Below are positions 7,793-17,505 of a stretch of 64,000 bases of DNA, in pieces. The stretch is taken from the NCBI RefSeq assembly GCF_003003355.1, contig NZ_PVTQ01000003.1:1-64000 (forward strand), given 5' to 3'. Below the pieces are notes generated by a model, which was given only the letters and a program-made list of their open reading frames with translations, was not told the origin of the DNA and made no database searches. Each line of letters opens with the position of its first letter. The stretch's first letter is position 1. The translations under genes were made by a program, and so were the position numbers. Source of the stretch: Donghicola tyrosinivorans. Its GTDB lineage: Bacteria > Pseudomonadota > Alphaproteobacteria > Rhodobacterales > Rhodobacteraceae.

Positions 7793-8836
7793 ATGAACCG
7801 CCCCAGCCCCTTTTCGATTGGCGATCATCTGATTCCCGCAGGGACACGCCGGACCGTCGCCCTTCCTGTCAGCGTTCAATCGGACCATACGCCAGTGAAT
7901 CTCTCGGTCCACGTGATCCACGGCAGCCGCCCCGGCCCCACGATGTTCGTCAGCGCAGGCGTCCACGGGGACGAAGTCATAGGGGTCGAGATTGTCCGTC
8001 GCCTGCTGCGCGCACCAGCTCTGAACCGGTTAGCAGGCACCCTGATGGTCATTCCGATTGTCAACGCCTTCGGCTTTCTGAACCGGTCGCGCTACCTGCC
8101 CGACCGGCGCGATCTAAACCGCAGTTTTCCGGGCCACCCCACCGGCTCGCTGGCAGGGCGACTGGCTCATATCTTCTTGAACGAGGTGGTCCTGCGCTGC
8201 GATCTGGGGATTGACCTGCACTCGGCCGCCATCCACCGAACCAACCTGCCCCAGATCCGTATCTCGGCCGGTCGGCCTCACCTGCTGGAACTGGCGCAGG
8301 TCTTCGGCGCTCCGGTCATCATGCGTTCCAAGCTGCGCGACGGCTCGCTGCGCGGCGTGGCCCAAGATCGCGGCGTAGAAATGCTGCTGTATGAGGCAGG
8401 CGAAGGCTTAAGATTTGACGAGATCGCCGTCCGGAACGGCGTTGCCGGTATCCTGCGCGTCCTGCACCATAAGAACATGATCGCCAAACGGGGTGTGCCC
8501 CATTCCAAAGCGACCCCACTGATCTCGACCTCATCCGGATGGTCCCGCGCCCCCATCGGCGGCCTCTTCAGGCCCTACAAGCAGCAGGGTGAAGTGGTGG
8601 TCGAAGGCGATATTCTAGGTGTCGTGGCCGATCCCTTCGGCGAGATCGAAGCCGAGGTCCGAGCCGAGGACGGCGGCATCATCGTCGGCCGCGCCGTCAT
8701 GCCTGTGGTGAATGAAGGCGACGCCCTTTACCACATCGCTCAAATCGCCCGCCCCGCCAAAGGGGAAGAAACCATCGAACAGATCAACGCCGACCTTTTG
8801 GCCGCCCCGATGTTCGACGAGGACGAGATCATTTAA
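7793..8836 (+). CDS. Succinylglutamate desuccinylase/aspartoacylase-family zinc hydrolase
   Basis: This 347-residue protein is of the AstE/ASPA branch of M14-like zinc carboxypeptidases. Zinc ligands are expected in SAGVHGDEVIG (His and Glu) and in GIDLHSAAIHR. A catalytic Glu lies in LLYEAGEG. The C-terminal beta domain ends PMFDEDEII. Members remove acyl groups from amino acids or ectoine-type compounds, and the exact substrate cannot be read from the sequence. No rimK-like ligase or ectoine gene is near it. GTG at 7784 is an alternative start three codons earlier. The ribosome site is weak for either. The same frame stays open for 500 codons upstream, antisense to asd, but that part is not coding. 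Confidence 0.85.
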   Translation: MNRPSPFSIGDHLIPAGTRRTVALPVSVQSDHTPVNLSVHVIHGSRPGPTMFVSAGVHGDEVIGVEIVRRLLRAPALNRLAGTLMVIPIVNAFGFLNRSRYLPDRRDLNRSFPGHPTGSLAGRLAHIFLNEVVLRCDLGIDLHSAAIHRTNLPQIRISAGRPHLLELAQVFGAPVIMRSKLRDGSLRGVAQDRGVEMLLYEAGEGLRFDEIAVRNGVAGILRVLHHKNMIAKRGVPHSKATPLISTSSGWSRAPIGGLFRPYKQQGEVVVEGDILGVVADPFGEIEAEVRAEDGGIIVGRAVMPVVNEGDALYHIAQIARPAKGEETIEQINADLLAAPMFDEDEII

Positions 8837-8864
8837 AATCGGTCCTCTGGCGGCGCCGATGGAA

Positions 8865-8925
8865 TTGAGTATTTGAGCAATAAAGAAGTGCGGATCTGCT
8901 GCTTCTTTATTGCTCAAATACTCAA
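8865..8925. terminator. 24-base perfect inverted repeat between convergent genes
   Basis: The left arm 8865-8888 and right arm 8902-8925 are perfect reverse complements over 24 bases, with a 13-base loop. The arms consist of the intergenic motif GAGTATTT-N2-GCAATAAAGAAG and its inverse. Lying between convergent genes with A/T-rich arms, it probably ends transcription in both directions. Confidence 0.85.
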
Positions 8926-8940
8926 AATTCACGGGCGCAA

Positions 8941-10290
8941 TCAGCGCAGTTTTTTCAAGAGTCGCAGAGACGGGTAGCCATCCGGCACCAGACCCTTGCT
9001 ACGTTGGTAATTGCGCACCGCGTTGATCGTATTCGGACCGATCCGCCCATCAACGCCCTGAGTGCTAAAGCCCGCGCGGGTAAGGCGGTCTTGCAGTTCC
9101 TCGCGCTCAGAAAAGGTCAGGGCACGGTCGCCTCGGGGCCAGTTGGCCTGAATGGGGCTACCGCCTTTCAGACGATCACTCAGGTGGCCGACGCCGATCA
9201 CATAGGCATCAGCGGTGTTGTAGCGCTCGATCACGTCAAAGTTCTTGAAGATCATAAAAGCCGCGCCATCGGCTCCGGCGGGTAGGAGGATCGAGGCCGA
9301 GCCAAAATCTGCGACGGGCTTTCCGTTTATATCTGTGACACCGCGGCGCGCCCAATCGCTCGGCATGTGTGTGATCTTGCGATTGGCTTGTGTGTAGTCG
9401 AAATCGCTTGGCAATTTGACCTCAACGCCCCAAGGCATGCTTTTTACCCAGCCAAATCGCGCCAGATACGCGGCGGTTGAGGCCAGCGCGTCTGTGGGAT
9501 CATCGCTCCAGATATCGCGGCGGCCATCGCCGGTGAAATCGACAGCATAGGCCAGATAACTGGTCGGGATGAATTGGGTGTGCCCCATCGCACCCGCCCA
9601 AGAGCCGGTCATATTGCGGGGAGCAACATCGCCCGATTGCAAAATCTGTAGGGCAGCGATCAGTTGCTCTTCGAAAAAAGCGCCGCGGCGGCCTTCGTAG
9701 GCAAGGCTGGCCAATGCGCTGACCACATCGATATTGCCGCGAAAGGTGCCGTAGGCGCTTTCCAGTCCCCAAACCGCTGCAACGACTTCTTTGTCGACGC
9801 CGTAACGCGCCTCGATCGCATCAAGAGTACTTGCGTGTTTGCGCAGAGCGGCTTTGCCGTTCTTGATCCGTGCATCTGATGCGGCGCTGTCCAAATAGTC
9901 CCAGAGGGTCTTGGTGAACTCGGACTGGTTTCGGTCTTTCTCGATCACCGATGGCAGATAGCCCGCGCCGCGAAAGGCGTTGTTCAGGGTCGCATCGGAA
10001 ATACCCTTCGCTTTCGCACGGGCGTGGAAGCCGACCAGCCACTGATCAAAACCGGAGTTGGAGGCGATATTCATGGCAGACGGGATCTCGGACTTTTTAG
10101 CGATGGCGGGGCGGGCGATGGGCCTAACGGCCAGCGGACTGTAGCGAAGTGTGGCCAGCTCTGCCACCTGCGTCTGGGGCAGATTGGTGGGGCGCAGACG
10201 CGGACGCTCTGGCGCCTCTAACCCAAAAGCAGAGGATGCACCCAACAAGAGTGCAAACGACAGCATTCCGGTGCGCGTGCCTGTGGTCAT
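8941..10290 (-). CDS. Lytic murein transglycosylase (MltB-like) with peptidoglycan-binding domain
   Basis: This 449-residue protein starts with a signal peptide (MLSFALLLGASSAFG), so it acts in the periplasm. The MltB-type catalytic domain covers about 75-370, with the catalytic Glu177 in AAVWGLESAYGTFRG, followed by MGHTQFIPTSYLAYAVDF and NFDVIERYNTADAYVIGVGHLSDRL. A C-terminal PG_binding_1 domain (about 390-449) contains VDGRIGPNTINAVRNYQRSKGLVPDG. It should cut glycan strands of peptidoglycan to give anhydro-muropeptides. Unlike E. coli MltB it has no lipobox, so it is probably soluble. The ATG at 10288-10290 begins the signal sequence. Confidence 0.92.
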   Translation of the reverse strand: MTTGTRTGMLSFALLLGASSAFGLEAPERPRLRPTNLPQTQVAELATLRYSPLAVRPIARPAIAKKSEIPSAMNIASNSGFDQWLVGFHARAKAKGISDATLNNAFRGAGYLPSVIEKDRNQSEFTKTLWDYLDSAASDARIKNGKAALRKHASTLDAIEARYGVDKEVVAAVWGLESAYGTFRGNIDVVSALASLAYEGRRGAFFEEQLIAALQILQSGDVAPRNMTGSWAGAMGHTQFIPTSYLAYAVDFTGDGRRDIWSDDPTDALASTAAYLARFGWVKSMPWGVEVKLPSDFDYTQANRKITHMPSDWARRGVTDINGKPVADFGSASILLPAGADGAAFMIFKNFDVIERYNTADAYVIGVGHLSDRLKGGSPIQANWPRGDRALTFSEREELQDRLTRAGFSTQGVDGRIGPNTINAVRNYQRSKGLVPDGYPSLRLLKKLR

Positions 10291-10500
10291 TCCGGTTGAT
10301 CCTGCTCTTGTATGTTTCGTGTAAGTTTAGACCGATTTGGGGGCTATCACAAAGGTCTGGAAAGGCTGCCTGACGGAACTGTCATTTCTTTGCGCAAGAG
10401 CTTGCCGATTTTGCGCGTTTCGCAGGTTTGCCTGATCTTAAGGCACCAGAGGCGCGGGCACCTGTGCCATAGTGCCAATGGATTTCAGCAGGATGCCTTA

Positions 10501-11199
10501 ATGATTACGCTTTTCGCCTTTTCGCCCGGTCTGACCGAACCCTCTGTAAGCCCGTTCTGCACCAAGGTGATTTATCTGTTGAAGATGGCGAACGCCGATT
10601 GGCAGCGCGAGAATATCCTTAATCCCCGCGCCATGCCCCACGGCAAAGTGCCTGTGGCCCAGATTAACGGTCAGATGATCGCCGACAGCCACTTGATCCA
10701 AGCGGCGCTTGAGGCCCGTGGTGCCGATTTTTACGCGGGCCTTGGCCCTGCGGCCCGTGCGACGGGGCAAGCGGTGATGCGGATGATCGAGGATATGCCC
10801 CTCAAGGCGCTGGTCCATGACCGTTGGGCCACGAAACATGCGTGGCCCATTTGCCGCGAGGCGTTCTTTGCCGATGTCCCCGGCCCTGTCCGTCATCTTG
10901 TGGGTGCGATGGTGCGGCGGCAGGTGGTGCGCGGCTTGGCCGCCGAAGGTCTGACCCGCATGACCGATGCCGAGCGGATGGCCATTGTCAGCCACGAACT
11001 ACGCGCCCTCAGCGATCTGCGCGGGGACCAGCCCTTTGTGTTGGGAGAGACGGTGACAGCCGCTGACGCCGCCTGTCTGGCGGTTTTGGGGGCGATCAGC
11101 CATTTGCCGGTGGAAACGCCCCTGCGGGCGCGGGTGCGCGGGGATGCGGCCCTGATGGACTACATCGCCCGCGTGCGAGAGGCGATCATGCCCGCTTAA
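10501..11199 (+). CDS. Glutathione S-transferase-like (FAX/metaxin type) protein
   Basis: This 232-residue protein has a thioredoxin-like N-terminal half (MITLFAFSPGLTEPSVSPFCTKVIYLLKMA) with a possible catalytic Cys or Ser near residue 20, the conserved cis-Pro region GKVPVAQINGQMIADSHLI, and an all-helical C-terminal half (QPFVLGETVTAADAACLAVLGAI). It resembles the FAX/Tom37-like GST group more than classical GSTs. Substrate unknown. The reading frame is open upstream, but the ATG at 10501 begins the beta strand expected at the start of the fold. The last four bases overlap the rnr stop codon on the other strand. Confidence 0.8.
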   Translation: MITLFAFSPGLTEPSVSPFCTKVIYLLKMANADWQRENILNPRAMPHGKVPVAQINGQMIADSHLIQAALEARGADFYAGLGPAARATGQAVMRMIEDMPLKALVHDRWATKHAWPICREAFFADVPGPVRHLVGAMVRRQVVRGLAAEGLTRMTDAERMAIVSHELRALSDLRGDQPFVLGETVTAADAACLAVLGAISHLPVETPLRARVRGDAALMDYIARVREAIMPA

Positions 11200-13460
11200 T
11201 CGCGGGCGCTACGCTTGCGCGAGACCTTGCGGTCAATCCGGTCCTTCTTGCGCTTGGCCTTCACCAGTTTACGCTTATGGGGCTTGTTCGAACGGGGGCC
11301 ACGGCCACGGGGCAACGGCTTGCCTTCGATCTCTAGCAGTTCCAGCGTCAGGCCACCGGTCACGGCGACTGCTTCGGCGATGCGAACGGTGACGCGCTGG
11401 CCAATTCCGATCAGCATGCCGGTCTCGGACCCCATCAGGGTCTGGCTTTCCGCGTCATGGACAAAGAATTCGCGGCCCAAGGTTCGGATCGGCAGCAGAC
11501 CATCCGCACCGGTTTCATCCAGCTTCACGAAGGCCCCGAAACGGGCAACACCGCTGATGCGGCCGCTCATCTCGGCCCCGACACGCTCGGACAGGTACGC
11601 GGCCAGATAGCGGTCGGTGGTGTCCCGTTCTGCCATCATCGAGCGCCGCTCGGTTTCCGAGATATGCGTCGCGGTGGTGTCCAGACGCTCGATATCTTCA
11701 GGGCTGAGGCCGTCCTTGCCCCAACCGTGGGCACTGATCAGGCCGCGATGGACGATCAGGTCCGCATAGCGGCGGATGGGCGAGGTAAAATGCGCGTATT
11801 TCAGCAGCGCCAGACCAAAGTGGCCAAAGTTTTCAGGGCTATAGTAGGCCTGTGTCATCGACCGCAGGGTCGAAAGGTTGATCAGTTCCGCATCATCGGT
11901 CCCAGCCGCCGCTTTCAGCAGACGGTTCAGGTGGCGGGTTTGCAGAACCTGACCTTTGGCCAGCGTATAGCCTGCCTCGGCTGCGGTTTCGCGCAGAGCT
12001 TCCAGCTTGTCGGCGGGGGGCTCTTCGTGGACGCGGAACAGCAGCGGAGTTTTCTTTTTCTCCAGCGTCTCGGCAGCGCAGACGTTGGCCAGAACCATCA
12101 TCTCTTCGATCAGCTTATGGGCGTCAAAGCGGTCCTTCATGGTGATAGACTGCACTTTGCCGTCATCGCCCAGAACTACTTTGCGTTCGGGCAGGTCCAG
12201 ATCCAGCGGCTGGCGATCATTGCGGGCGGTCTTCAGCGCCTCATAGGCATCAAAGAGCGGGTTGATCACCTCATCCATCAGGGGCGTGGTCTGCTCATCA
12301 GGATTGCCGTCACGGCCCGCCTGCGCCTGCTCATAGGTCAGCGACGCCTGAGAGCGCATAATCCCCCGCACAAAGCGGTGGCCGATCTTCTTGCCGTTGG
12401 CGTCAATCCGGATTTCGCACGCGATACAGGCACGCGGCACCCCTTCGTGCAGCGAGCACAGATCACCGGACAAACGATCCGGCAGCATCGGCACCACGCG
12501 GTCGGGGAAGTAGCTGGAGTTCCCGCGTTTGCGCGCCTCAAGGTCCAGCGCAGAGCCGGGCGTGACGTAGTGGGCCACGTCCGCAATGGCGACCCACAAG
12601 ACGAAGCCGCCCTTGTTCTGGGGGTTCTCATCCCGATAGGCCCAAACGGCGTCATCGTGGTCGCGGGCATCGGCAGGGTCGATCGTAACAAGTGGCAGAT
12701 CGCGCAGGTCTTCGCGCCCTTTGAGGCCTGCAGGTTTGTGGGCGTCAGCCTCTTCCATCACCTTATCGGGGAAGGCGTCGGGGATGCCGTGCTGGTGGAT
12801 CGCGATCAGGGACACCGCCTTAGGCGCGCTGGGATCACCCAGCCGTTCCACGATCCGCGCCTTGGGCAGACCCATGCGGTGGGCGGGTCCAGCAGATTCG
12901 GCCTCGACCAACTCGCCATCCTTTGCACCGCCGGTCAGGCCCGCAGGCACCAGCCATTCCTTGTCGCTGCCCTTGTCGATAGGCAGAATGCGGCCCCCTT
13001 CAGAGGTCTGCTTGAACACCCCAAGAAGGCGCTGCGCATTGCTGCCGATCTTGCGGATCAGTCGGGCCTCATAGTGGTGATCCTGCCCACGAATGGCGGT
13101 CAGCTTGGCAAGGATACGGTCCCCTGCCCCCAGCGCCGGATCGGTCTGGCGGCGGATGTACAGCAGGACCGGCTCGGGGCCTTCTCCGTGCCATTCCAAC
13201 GGCTTACAGAACTGGTCGCCATCAATATCGGCCTCCAGCATCTGGCAGACGCTGACAGGCGGCAGCATGTCGGGATCGCGATAGGATTTCTTGCGCTTTT
13301 GCAGATGCCCTTCGTCCTCCAACTGTCGCAAGATCAGCTTGAGTTCGATCCGGCCAGCCCCTTTGATGCCAAAGGCTTTGGCAATGTCACGTTTGTTCGA
13401 GAGGGTCGGGTGCGCCTCGATCCATTCAAGGATTTCGGCTTTTGAGGGCATTTGCTTCAT
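11196..13460 (-). CDS. rnr: Ribonuclease R
   Basis: This 754-residue 3'-5' exoribonuclease acts on structured RNA in the cytoplasm. An N-terminal winged-helix/cold-shock region is followed by the RNB domain with the metal-binding motif TIDPADARDHDDAVWA and downstream RGNSSYFPDRVVPMLP. A C-terminal S1 domain covers about 640-725 (GAEMSGRISGVARFGAFVKLDETGADGLLP). The protein ends in a very basic tail (RGPRSNKPHKRKLVKAKRKKDR) typical of RNase R. The ATG at 13458-13460 has only a weak ribosome site, and an ATG four codons in (13451) is an alternative. It is a single-gene unit by spacing. Confidence 0.95.
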   Translation of the reverse strand: MKQMPSKAEILEWIEAHPTLSNKRDIAKAFGIKGAGRIELKLILRQLEDEGHLQKRKKSYRDPDMLPPVSVCQMLEADIDGDQFCKPLEWHGEGPEPVLLYIRRQTDPALGAGDRILAKLTAIRGQDHHYEARLIRKIGSNAQRLLGVFKQTSEGGRILPIDKGSDKEWLVPAGLTGGAKDGELVEAESAGPAHRMGLPKARIVERLGDPSAPKAVSLIAIHQHGIPDAFPDKVMEEADAHKPAGLKGREDLRDLPLVTIDPADARDHDDAVWAYRDENPQNKGGFVLWVAIADVAHYVTPGSALDLEARKRGNSSYFPDRVVPMLPDRLSGDLCSLHEGVPRACIACEIRIDANGKKIGHRFVRGIMRSQASLTYEQAQAGRDGNPDEQTTPLMDEVINPLFDAYEALKTARNDRQPLDLDLPERKVVLGDDGKVQSITMKDRFDAHKLIEEMMVLANVCAAETLEKKKTPLLFRVHEEPPADKLEALRETAAEAGYTLAKGQVLQTRHLNRLLKAAAGTDDAELINLSTLRSMTQAYYSPENFGHFGLALLKYAHFTSPIRRYADLIVHRGLISAHGWGKDGLSPEDIERLDTTATHISETERRSMMAERDTTDRYLAAYLSERVGAEMSGRISGVARFGAFVKLDETGADGLLPIRTLGREFFVHDAESQTLMGSETGMLIGIGQRVTVRIAEAVAVTGGLTLELLEIEGKPLPRGRGPRSNKPHKRKLVKAKRKKDRIDRKVSRKRSARD

Positions 13461-13505
13461 AACCGCGCCGTACCACAGGCAAAGCGCGGCGTCATTCACA
13501 ATCCG

Positions 13506-13928
13506 TCAGAGCGTCTTGCGCATCATCAAATGCGGGATGCCGGCGTCATCGAATTCATCGCCTTCGGGCACAAACCCCAGCTTTTCATAAAAGCCGATGG
13601 CGCTGGTCTGCGCCCCAAGCATAGCCTGCGTGATCTGCGGATCATCCGCCATCTCATCCAGACAGGCGCGGATCAGCGCCGCGCCAAGACCGGTGCCACG
13701 CGCGGCAGGCAGCACGCAAACGCGGCCGATCTTGCCCGTGTCGCCCTTGGCCACGATCCGCGCTGTGCCCATCGGCTTGCCATCAATGGTGGCCAAGAGA
13801 TGCGTGGCGACAGCGTCATATTCGTCCCGCTCAATCTCAGCGGGGACGCCCTGTTCATCCACAAAGACGGTAAAGCGCAGGGCCATGCAGGCCTCTAGAT
13901 CATCGGTGCGGGTGATCACGATGCTCAT
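13506..13928 (-). CDS. GNAT-family N-acetyltransferase
   Basis: This 140-residue protein covers one GNAT domain. The acetyl-CoA loop is in [21 protein letters not shown] (R-G-T-G-L-G). The early segment [24 protein letters not shown] and the C-terminal [17 protein letters not shown] are typical of ElaA-like members. The substrate is unknown. The ATG (13926-13928) overlaps the dapE stop codon as ATGA, so the two are translationally coupled. A role linked to diaminopimelate or cell-wall metabolism is possible but not shown. Confidence 0.88.
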   Translation of the reverse strand: MSIVITRTDDLEACMALRFTVFVDEQGVPAEIERDEYDAVATHLLATIDGKPMGTARIVAKGDTGKIGRVCVLPAARGTGLGAALIRACLDEMADDPQITQAMLGAQTSAIGFYEKLGFVPEGDEFDDAGIPHLMMRKTL

Positions 13929-15067
13929 GCGAAGTAGTCCTTCAGAATGCGGCTGTAGATGTCTTTGAGCTGGCGGATGTGATCCTCGACCACGAATTCA
14001 TCGACGCGATGCATCGACTGCCCCACAAGGCCGCATTCGACCACAGGGCAATGGTTCTTGATGAACCGCGCATCCGATGTCCCGCCCGAGGTGCTGAGTT
14101 CCGGCACGCGCCCCGTCACCGCCTTGACCGCATCCACGATCATCGCGCTGAACGGGCCCGGCTGGGTCACAAAGCTATCGCCCGAGATATTGGTGCTCAT
14201 CTGCACCTCAACCCCGAATTCGGAGGCCACACGGTCAGCCTCGGACCGCAGCCACGCGATCAGGCTGTCGCCCGTGTGGGCATCGTTGAAGCGGATATTG
14301 ACCGTGGCCTTCACCTGATTGGGGATCACGTTGGTCGCCGCATTGCCCGTATCAATCGTGGTAATTTGTAGGGTCGAGGGGTCAAAGTGGTCAGTCCCCT
14401 CATCCAGCGTATGGCTTGCCAGACGATCCATCAGGCGCACCATAGGCGACATCGGCGTCTTGGCGCGATGGGGATAGGCCACGTGGCCCTGCTGTCCAAT
14501 CACGGTGAACTTGGCTGTCAGCGACCCGCGACGACCAATCTTGATCATCTCGCCCATCTCATTGGGACAAGTGGGTTCGCCCACCAGACAGTCGGTCATC
14601 GCCTCGCCATGGCTGTCCATCCAGTCCAGCAAGGCAACGGTGCCGTCATGGGCGGGGCCTTCTTCATCACCGGTAATGGTCAGGACAATCGCCCCATCAG
14701 GCGGGCTGGATTTCACGAAATCCACGGCGGCTGCAGCAAAGGCAGCCACGCCCGATTTCATATCGCAAGCGCCACGACCAAACATGATCCCGTCCACGCT
14801 TTCCGCGCCAAAGGGGTCGTGTTTCCAGTCTGCCCGATCACCAATCGGCACCACATCCGTATGCCCGTTAAAGCCAAGCGTCCGCGCCCCCTTAGCCCCC
14901 CAGCGGGCAAACAGGTTCGGCGTACCATTCCGATCCACCCGAGTGCACTCGAACCCTGCGCCTTCCAGCAGATCAGCAAGCAAAACCAGCGCACCGCCTT
15001 CTTCGGGTGTCACCGAAGGGCAGCGGATCAGATCAGCGGTCAATTGTACGGGGCAAGTATCGGACAT
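13925..15067 (-). CDS. dapE: Succinyl-diaminopimelate desuccinylase
   Basis: This 380-residue M20 metallopeptidase hydrolyses N-succinyl-LL-diaminopimelate in the succinylase branch of lysine and peptidoglycan precursor synthesis. Metal ligands are visible at His69 and Asp71 (FNGHTDVVP), Asp102 ([10 protein letters not shown]), the Glu pair at 135-136 (TGDEEGP), and a late His in [16 protein letters not shown] precedes the ATG at 15065-15067. The gene is followed by an overlapping GNAT gene and preceded by a small unknown gene and dapD on the same strand, so dapD, the small gene, dapE and the GNAT gene look like one operon. Confidence 0.95.
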   Translation of the reverse strand: MSDTCPVQLTADLIRCPSVTPEEGGALVLLADLLEGAGFECTRVDRNGTPNLFARWGAKGARTLGFNGHTDVVPIGDRADWKHDPFGAESVDGIMFGRGACDMKSGVAAFAAAAVDFVKSSPPDGAIVLTITGDEEGPAHDGTVALLDWMDSHGEAMTDCLVGEPTCPNEMGEMIKIGRRGSLTAKFTVIGQQGHVAYPHRAKTPMSPMVRLMDRLASHTLDEGTDHFDPSTLQITTIDTGNAATNVIPNQVKATVNIRFNDAHTGDSLIAWLRSEADRVASEFGVEVQMSTNISGDSFVTQPGPFSAMIVDAVKAVTGRVPELSTSGGTSDARFIKNHCPVVECGLVGQSMHRVDEFVVEDHIRQLKDIYSRILKDYFA

Positions 15068-15142
15068 GGGGTGGCTCCTTTCAGAGGGCCACTCTTACCG
15101 CAAATCGCCCCCAAGAACAGGGGGGCGCATGCAATCCCATGC

Positions 15143-15514
15143 TTAGTCGAAGAACGGGTCCATCTGCGCGATGATGACCGAGTTCTCATCCAGAGCGCGC
15201 TGCATCAGTTCGCGCTCATGCTCGTCAATCTCGTGGCCCTGCTCTTCACGCTCTTTCAAGGTGCCGTAACCGGTCACATCCAGCGGGGCCAGATCGGCCT
15301 GCTTCAGGATCAGAACGGTTTCGCGCACGGCCTCGGCCTCATCCACGCCGCTGGCATAGCACATCAGCGCCGCGCCGGTCGCGCCCTTGGGCAATCCGTC
15401 GCCCTTCTTGCGGCCCACCTCGATCACAAGGGTATAGACCTGCTGGGGACGCTTTTCCTTTTTGGGCTTTTCCGCCTTGGGGGTGCCTTCAGGGGTCTGG
15501 GTCTCGTCGGTCAT
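15143..15514 (-). CDS. Conserved-looking hypothetical protein between dapD and dapE
   Basis: This 123-residue protein has no family I can name. The N-terminal 30 residues are polar and low-complexity (TPEGTPKAEKPKKEKRP). The rest looks like a compact alpha/beta domain: VYTLVIEVGRKKGDGLPKGATGAALMCYASG, then a helix DEAEAVRETVLILKQADL, and an acidic C-terminal part ending IIAQMDPFFD. The ATG at 15512-15514 has AGAGG upstream. Its place between dapD and dapE suggests co-expression with diaminopimelate synthesis. No catalytic motif is visible, so I give no function. Confidence 0.72.
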   Translation of the reverse strand: MTDETQTPEGTPKAEKPKKEKRPQQVYTLVIEVGRKKGDGLPKGATGAALMCYASGVDEAEAVRETVLILKQADLAPLDVTGYGTLKEREEQGHEIDEHERELMQRALDENSVIIAQMDPFFD

Positions 15515-15598
15515 GGAATGCCTCTGATATGGGTGAAACGGGCAAGGGCGGACCACACCGGCCCGCCCCTATTATCTTGGCCTGATCGCCGGATCGGA

Positions 15599-16426
15599 TC
15601 AGTCGCGCAGCAGCTCGTTGATGCCGGTCTTGCTGCGGGTCTTTTCATCCACGCGCTTCACGATCACCGCACAGTACAGGTTGATGCCGTTCTTCGAAGG
15701 CATGCTGCCCGAAACGACAACCGAGTAAGGCGGCACTTCGCCGTACATCACTTCACCGGTTTCGCGGTCAACGATCTTGGTCGACTGGCCGATGTAAACA
15801 CCCATGCCAAGGACCGAGCCTTCGCGGATGATGCAGCCTTCGACGACCTCGGAACGAGCACCGATAAAGCAGTTGTCTTCGATGATGGTCGGACCCGCCT
15901 GCATGGGCTCCAAAACGCCGCCGATGCCAACACCACCGGACAGGTGCACGTTCTTACCGATCTGTGCGCACGAACCAACGGTCGCCCAAGTGTCCACCAT
16001 CGTGCCTTCGCCCACATAGGCGCCAAGGTTCACGAAAGACGGCATCAGCACCACGCCGGGGGCGATGAAGGCGGACTTGCGGACAACACAGTTGGGAACA
16101 GCGCGGAAGCCAGCAGCTTTCCACTGGTTCTCGCCCCAGCCTTTGAATTTGCTGTCAACTTTGTCCCACCAGCCGCTGCCCTGCGGGCCGCCATCCTGAA
16201 TTTCCATATCCTTGATGCGGAAACCCAGCAGAACCGCTTTCTTGGCCCACTGGTTCACATGCCAGTCACCGTTTTCGCGGCGCTCGGCCACGCGCAGGGT
16301 GCCACTGTCCAGTGCGTTCAGCGTGTCTTCGATCGCTTCACGGGTCTCGCCAGTGGTGGCAGGGGTGATCTGGTCGCGGGTTTCCCACGCCGCCTCAATG
16401 GCGGCTTCCAGCTGCGCGTTGGACAT
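15599..16426 (-). CDS. dapD: 2,3,4,5-tetrahydropyridine-2,6-dicarboxylate N-succinyltransferase
   Basis: This 275-residue left-handed beta-helix transferase makes N-succinyl-2-amino-6-ketopimelate from tetrahydrodipicolinate and succinyl-CoA in lysine/diaminopimelate synthesis. The N-terminal helical part ([15 protein letters not shown]) is followed by hexapeptide repeats ([45 protein letters not shown]) and a C-terminal segment [20 protein letters not shown] typical of DapD. AAGGAG precedes the ATG at 16424-16426. It opens the dapD, small gene, dapE, GNAT run. Confidence 0.96.
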   Translation of the reverse strand: MSNAQLEAAIEAAWETRDQITPATTGETREAIEDTLNALDSGTLRVAERRENGDWHVNQWAKKAVLLGFRIKDMEIQDGGPQGSGWWDKVDSKFKGWGENQWKAAGFRAVPNCVVRKSAFIAPGVVLMPSFVNLGAYVGEGTMVDTWATVGSCAQIGKNVHLSGGVGIGGVLEPMQAGPTIIEDNCFIGARSEVVEGCIIREGSVLGMGVYIGQSTKIVDRETGEVMYGEVPPYSVVVSGSMPSKNGINLYCAVIVKRVDEKTRSKTGINELLRD

Positions 16427-16587
16427 AGGCAGGCTCCTTGGCTCGGGGTCAAAGGTTCAAAACTCGACGGCTTTTAGCCCGTTTATCCGGCACTGTGAAC
16501 GGGAAAGTCACATGTTTTACACGCCCGACTGGCAAAGACCTTTCGAAACAACTACCTATAAAGACAAGACACCAACCCGAGGGCCCT

Positions 16588-17406
16588 ATGAAAGACGACC
16601 GCCAGAACCCCCTACCCGACGCCGAACGCGACATCCGCCTGGCCGAGGGGGTCCCGCGCACCCCGCAAACCCTATCGCCGTCCTACCAGCTGGCCTTCCA
16701 CGATCTGGACTTTCTCAAGCATGACGCCCTGCGTCCCGTGCGCCTGCAACTGGAACTTCTCAAGCCCGAGATGATCCTGGCTGAACAGAAGGTCCAGTCC
16801 ACCATCGTCATGTTCGGCGGCGCCCGCATCCCCAGCCCCGAGCGGCGCGATATGGCCCGCAGCCCTGCAATGGCCGAACTCTCGCACTACTACGATGAGG
16901 CCCGCGAATTCGCCCGCCTGATGACTGCGGAATCCCTAAAGTCCGGCGGCACCGAAAACGTCATCGCCACCGGCGGCGGCCCCGGCGTGATGGAGGCGGG
17001 CAACCTTGGCGCCCATGACGCTGGCGGCAAATCCATCGGCTTCAACATCGTGCTGCCCCACGAACAGGCACCAAACCCCTATGTGACGCCGGAACTCAGC
17101 TTCAACTTCCACTACTTCGCTGTCCGCAAGATGCACTTCCTGATGCGCGCCCGCGCCATCACCATCTTCCCCGGCGGCTTCGGCACCCTTGATGAACTGT
17201 TCGAGACCCTGACCCTCATCCAGACCAAACGCATGAAGCCGGTTCCGATCCTGCTCTTCGGGTGCGAGTTCTGGGAAAACATCATCAACTGGGACGCCCT
17301 GAAAGACGCAGGCACCATCGCCCCCGAAGACCTCGACCTCTTCCGCTATGTGGAAACCGCCGCCGAGGCCGTCGCGATCATCGAAGACTACGAAGCCAAG
17401 TCCTGA
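16588..17406 (+). CDS. LOG-family (TIGR00730-like) Rossmann-fold protein
   Basis: This 272-residue protein contains the two hallmark motifs of the LOG family: GGGPGVMEAGNLGAHDAGG (nucleotide binding) and PGGFGTLDELFETLTLIQTKR (PGGxGTxxE). Founding plant members are cytokinin riboside 5'-monophosphate phosphoribohydrolases. Bacterial homologues hydrolyse purine nucleoside monophosphates, and some were misnamed lysine decarboxylases. It is longer than plant LOG because of an about 80-residue N-terminal extension. GAGGG lies before the ATG at 16588. The frame is open further upstream without support. It diverges from dapD. Confidence 0.88.
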   Translation: MKDDRQNPLPDAERDIRLAEGVPRTPQTLSPSYQLAFHDLDFLKHDALRPVRLQLELLKPEMILAEQKVQSTIVMFGGARIPSPERRDMARSPAMAELSHYYDEAREFARLMTAESLKSGGTENVIATGGGPGVMEAGNLGAHDAGGKSIGFNIVLPHEQAPNPYVTPELSFNFHYFAVRKMHFLMRARAITIFPGGFGTLDELFETLTLIQTKRMKPVPILLFGCEFWENIINWDALKDAGTIAPEDLDLFRYVETAAEAVAIIEDYEAKS

Positions 17407-17430
17407 TTTCATCTTGGCATAAATACCTGA
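17406..17430. repeat. AT-rich intergenic motif, GCCAAGATGAA type
   Basis: On the minus strand this reads GGTATTTATGCCAAGATGAA directly after the LOG gene stop. It matches the copy at 55065-55087 at nearly every position and resembles the GAGTATTT family at 8865, 61829 and 63810. Probably part of a 3'-end or terminator module. Confidence 0.5.
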
Positions 17431-17505
17431 AACGGCGCGCCCTTTGCCAAGAGCGCGCCGTTCTCGCATTCATCCCCCCGGACAAAACACGCAGTCAGAG
17501 CCGTC

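Noticed and set aside
11457-13445. 662-codon open frame opposite rnr, and a similar 696-codon frame opposite dapE-dapD (14387-16477)
   Set aside because: Both are composition shadows of clearly identified genes on the other strand.
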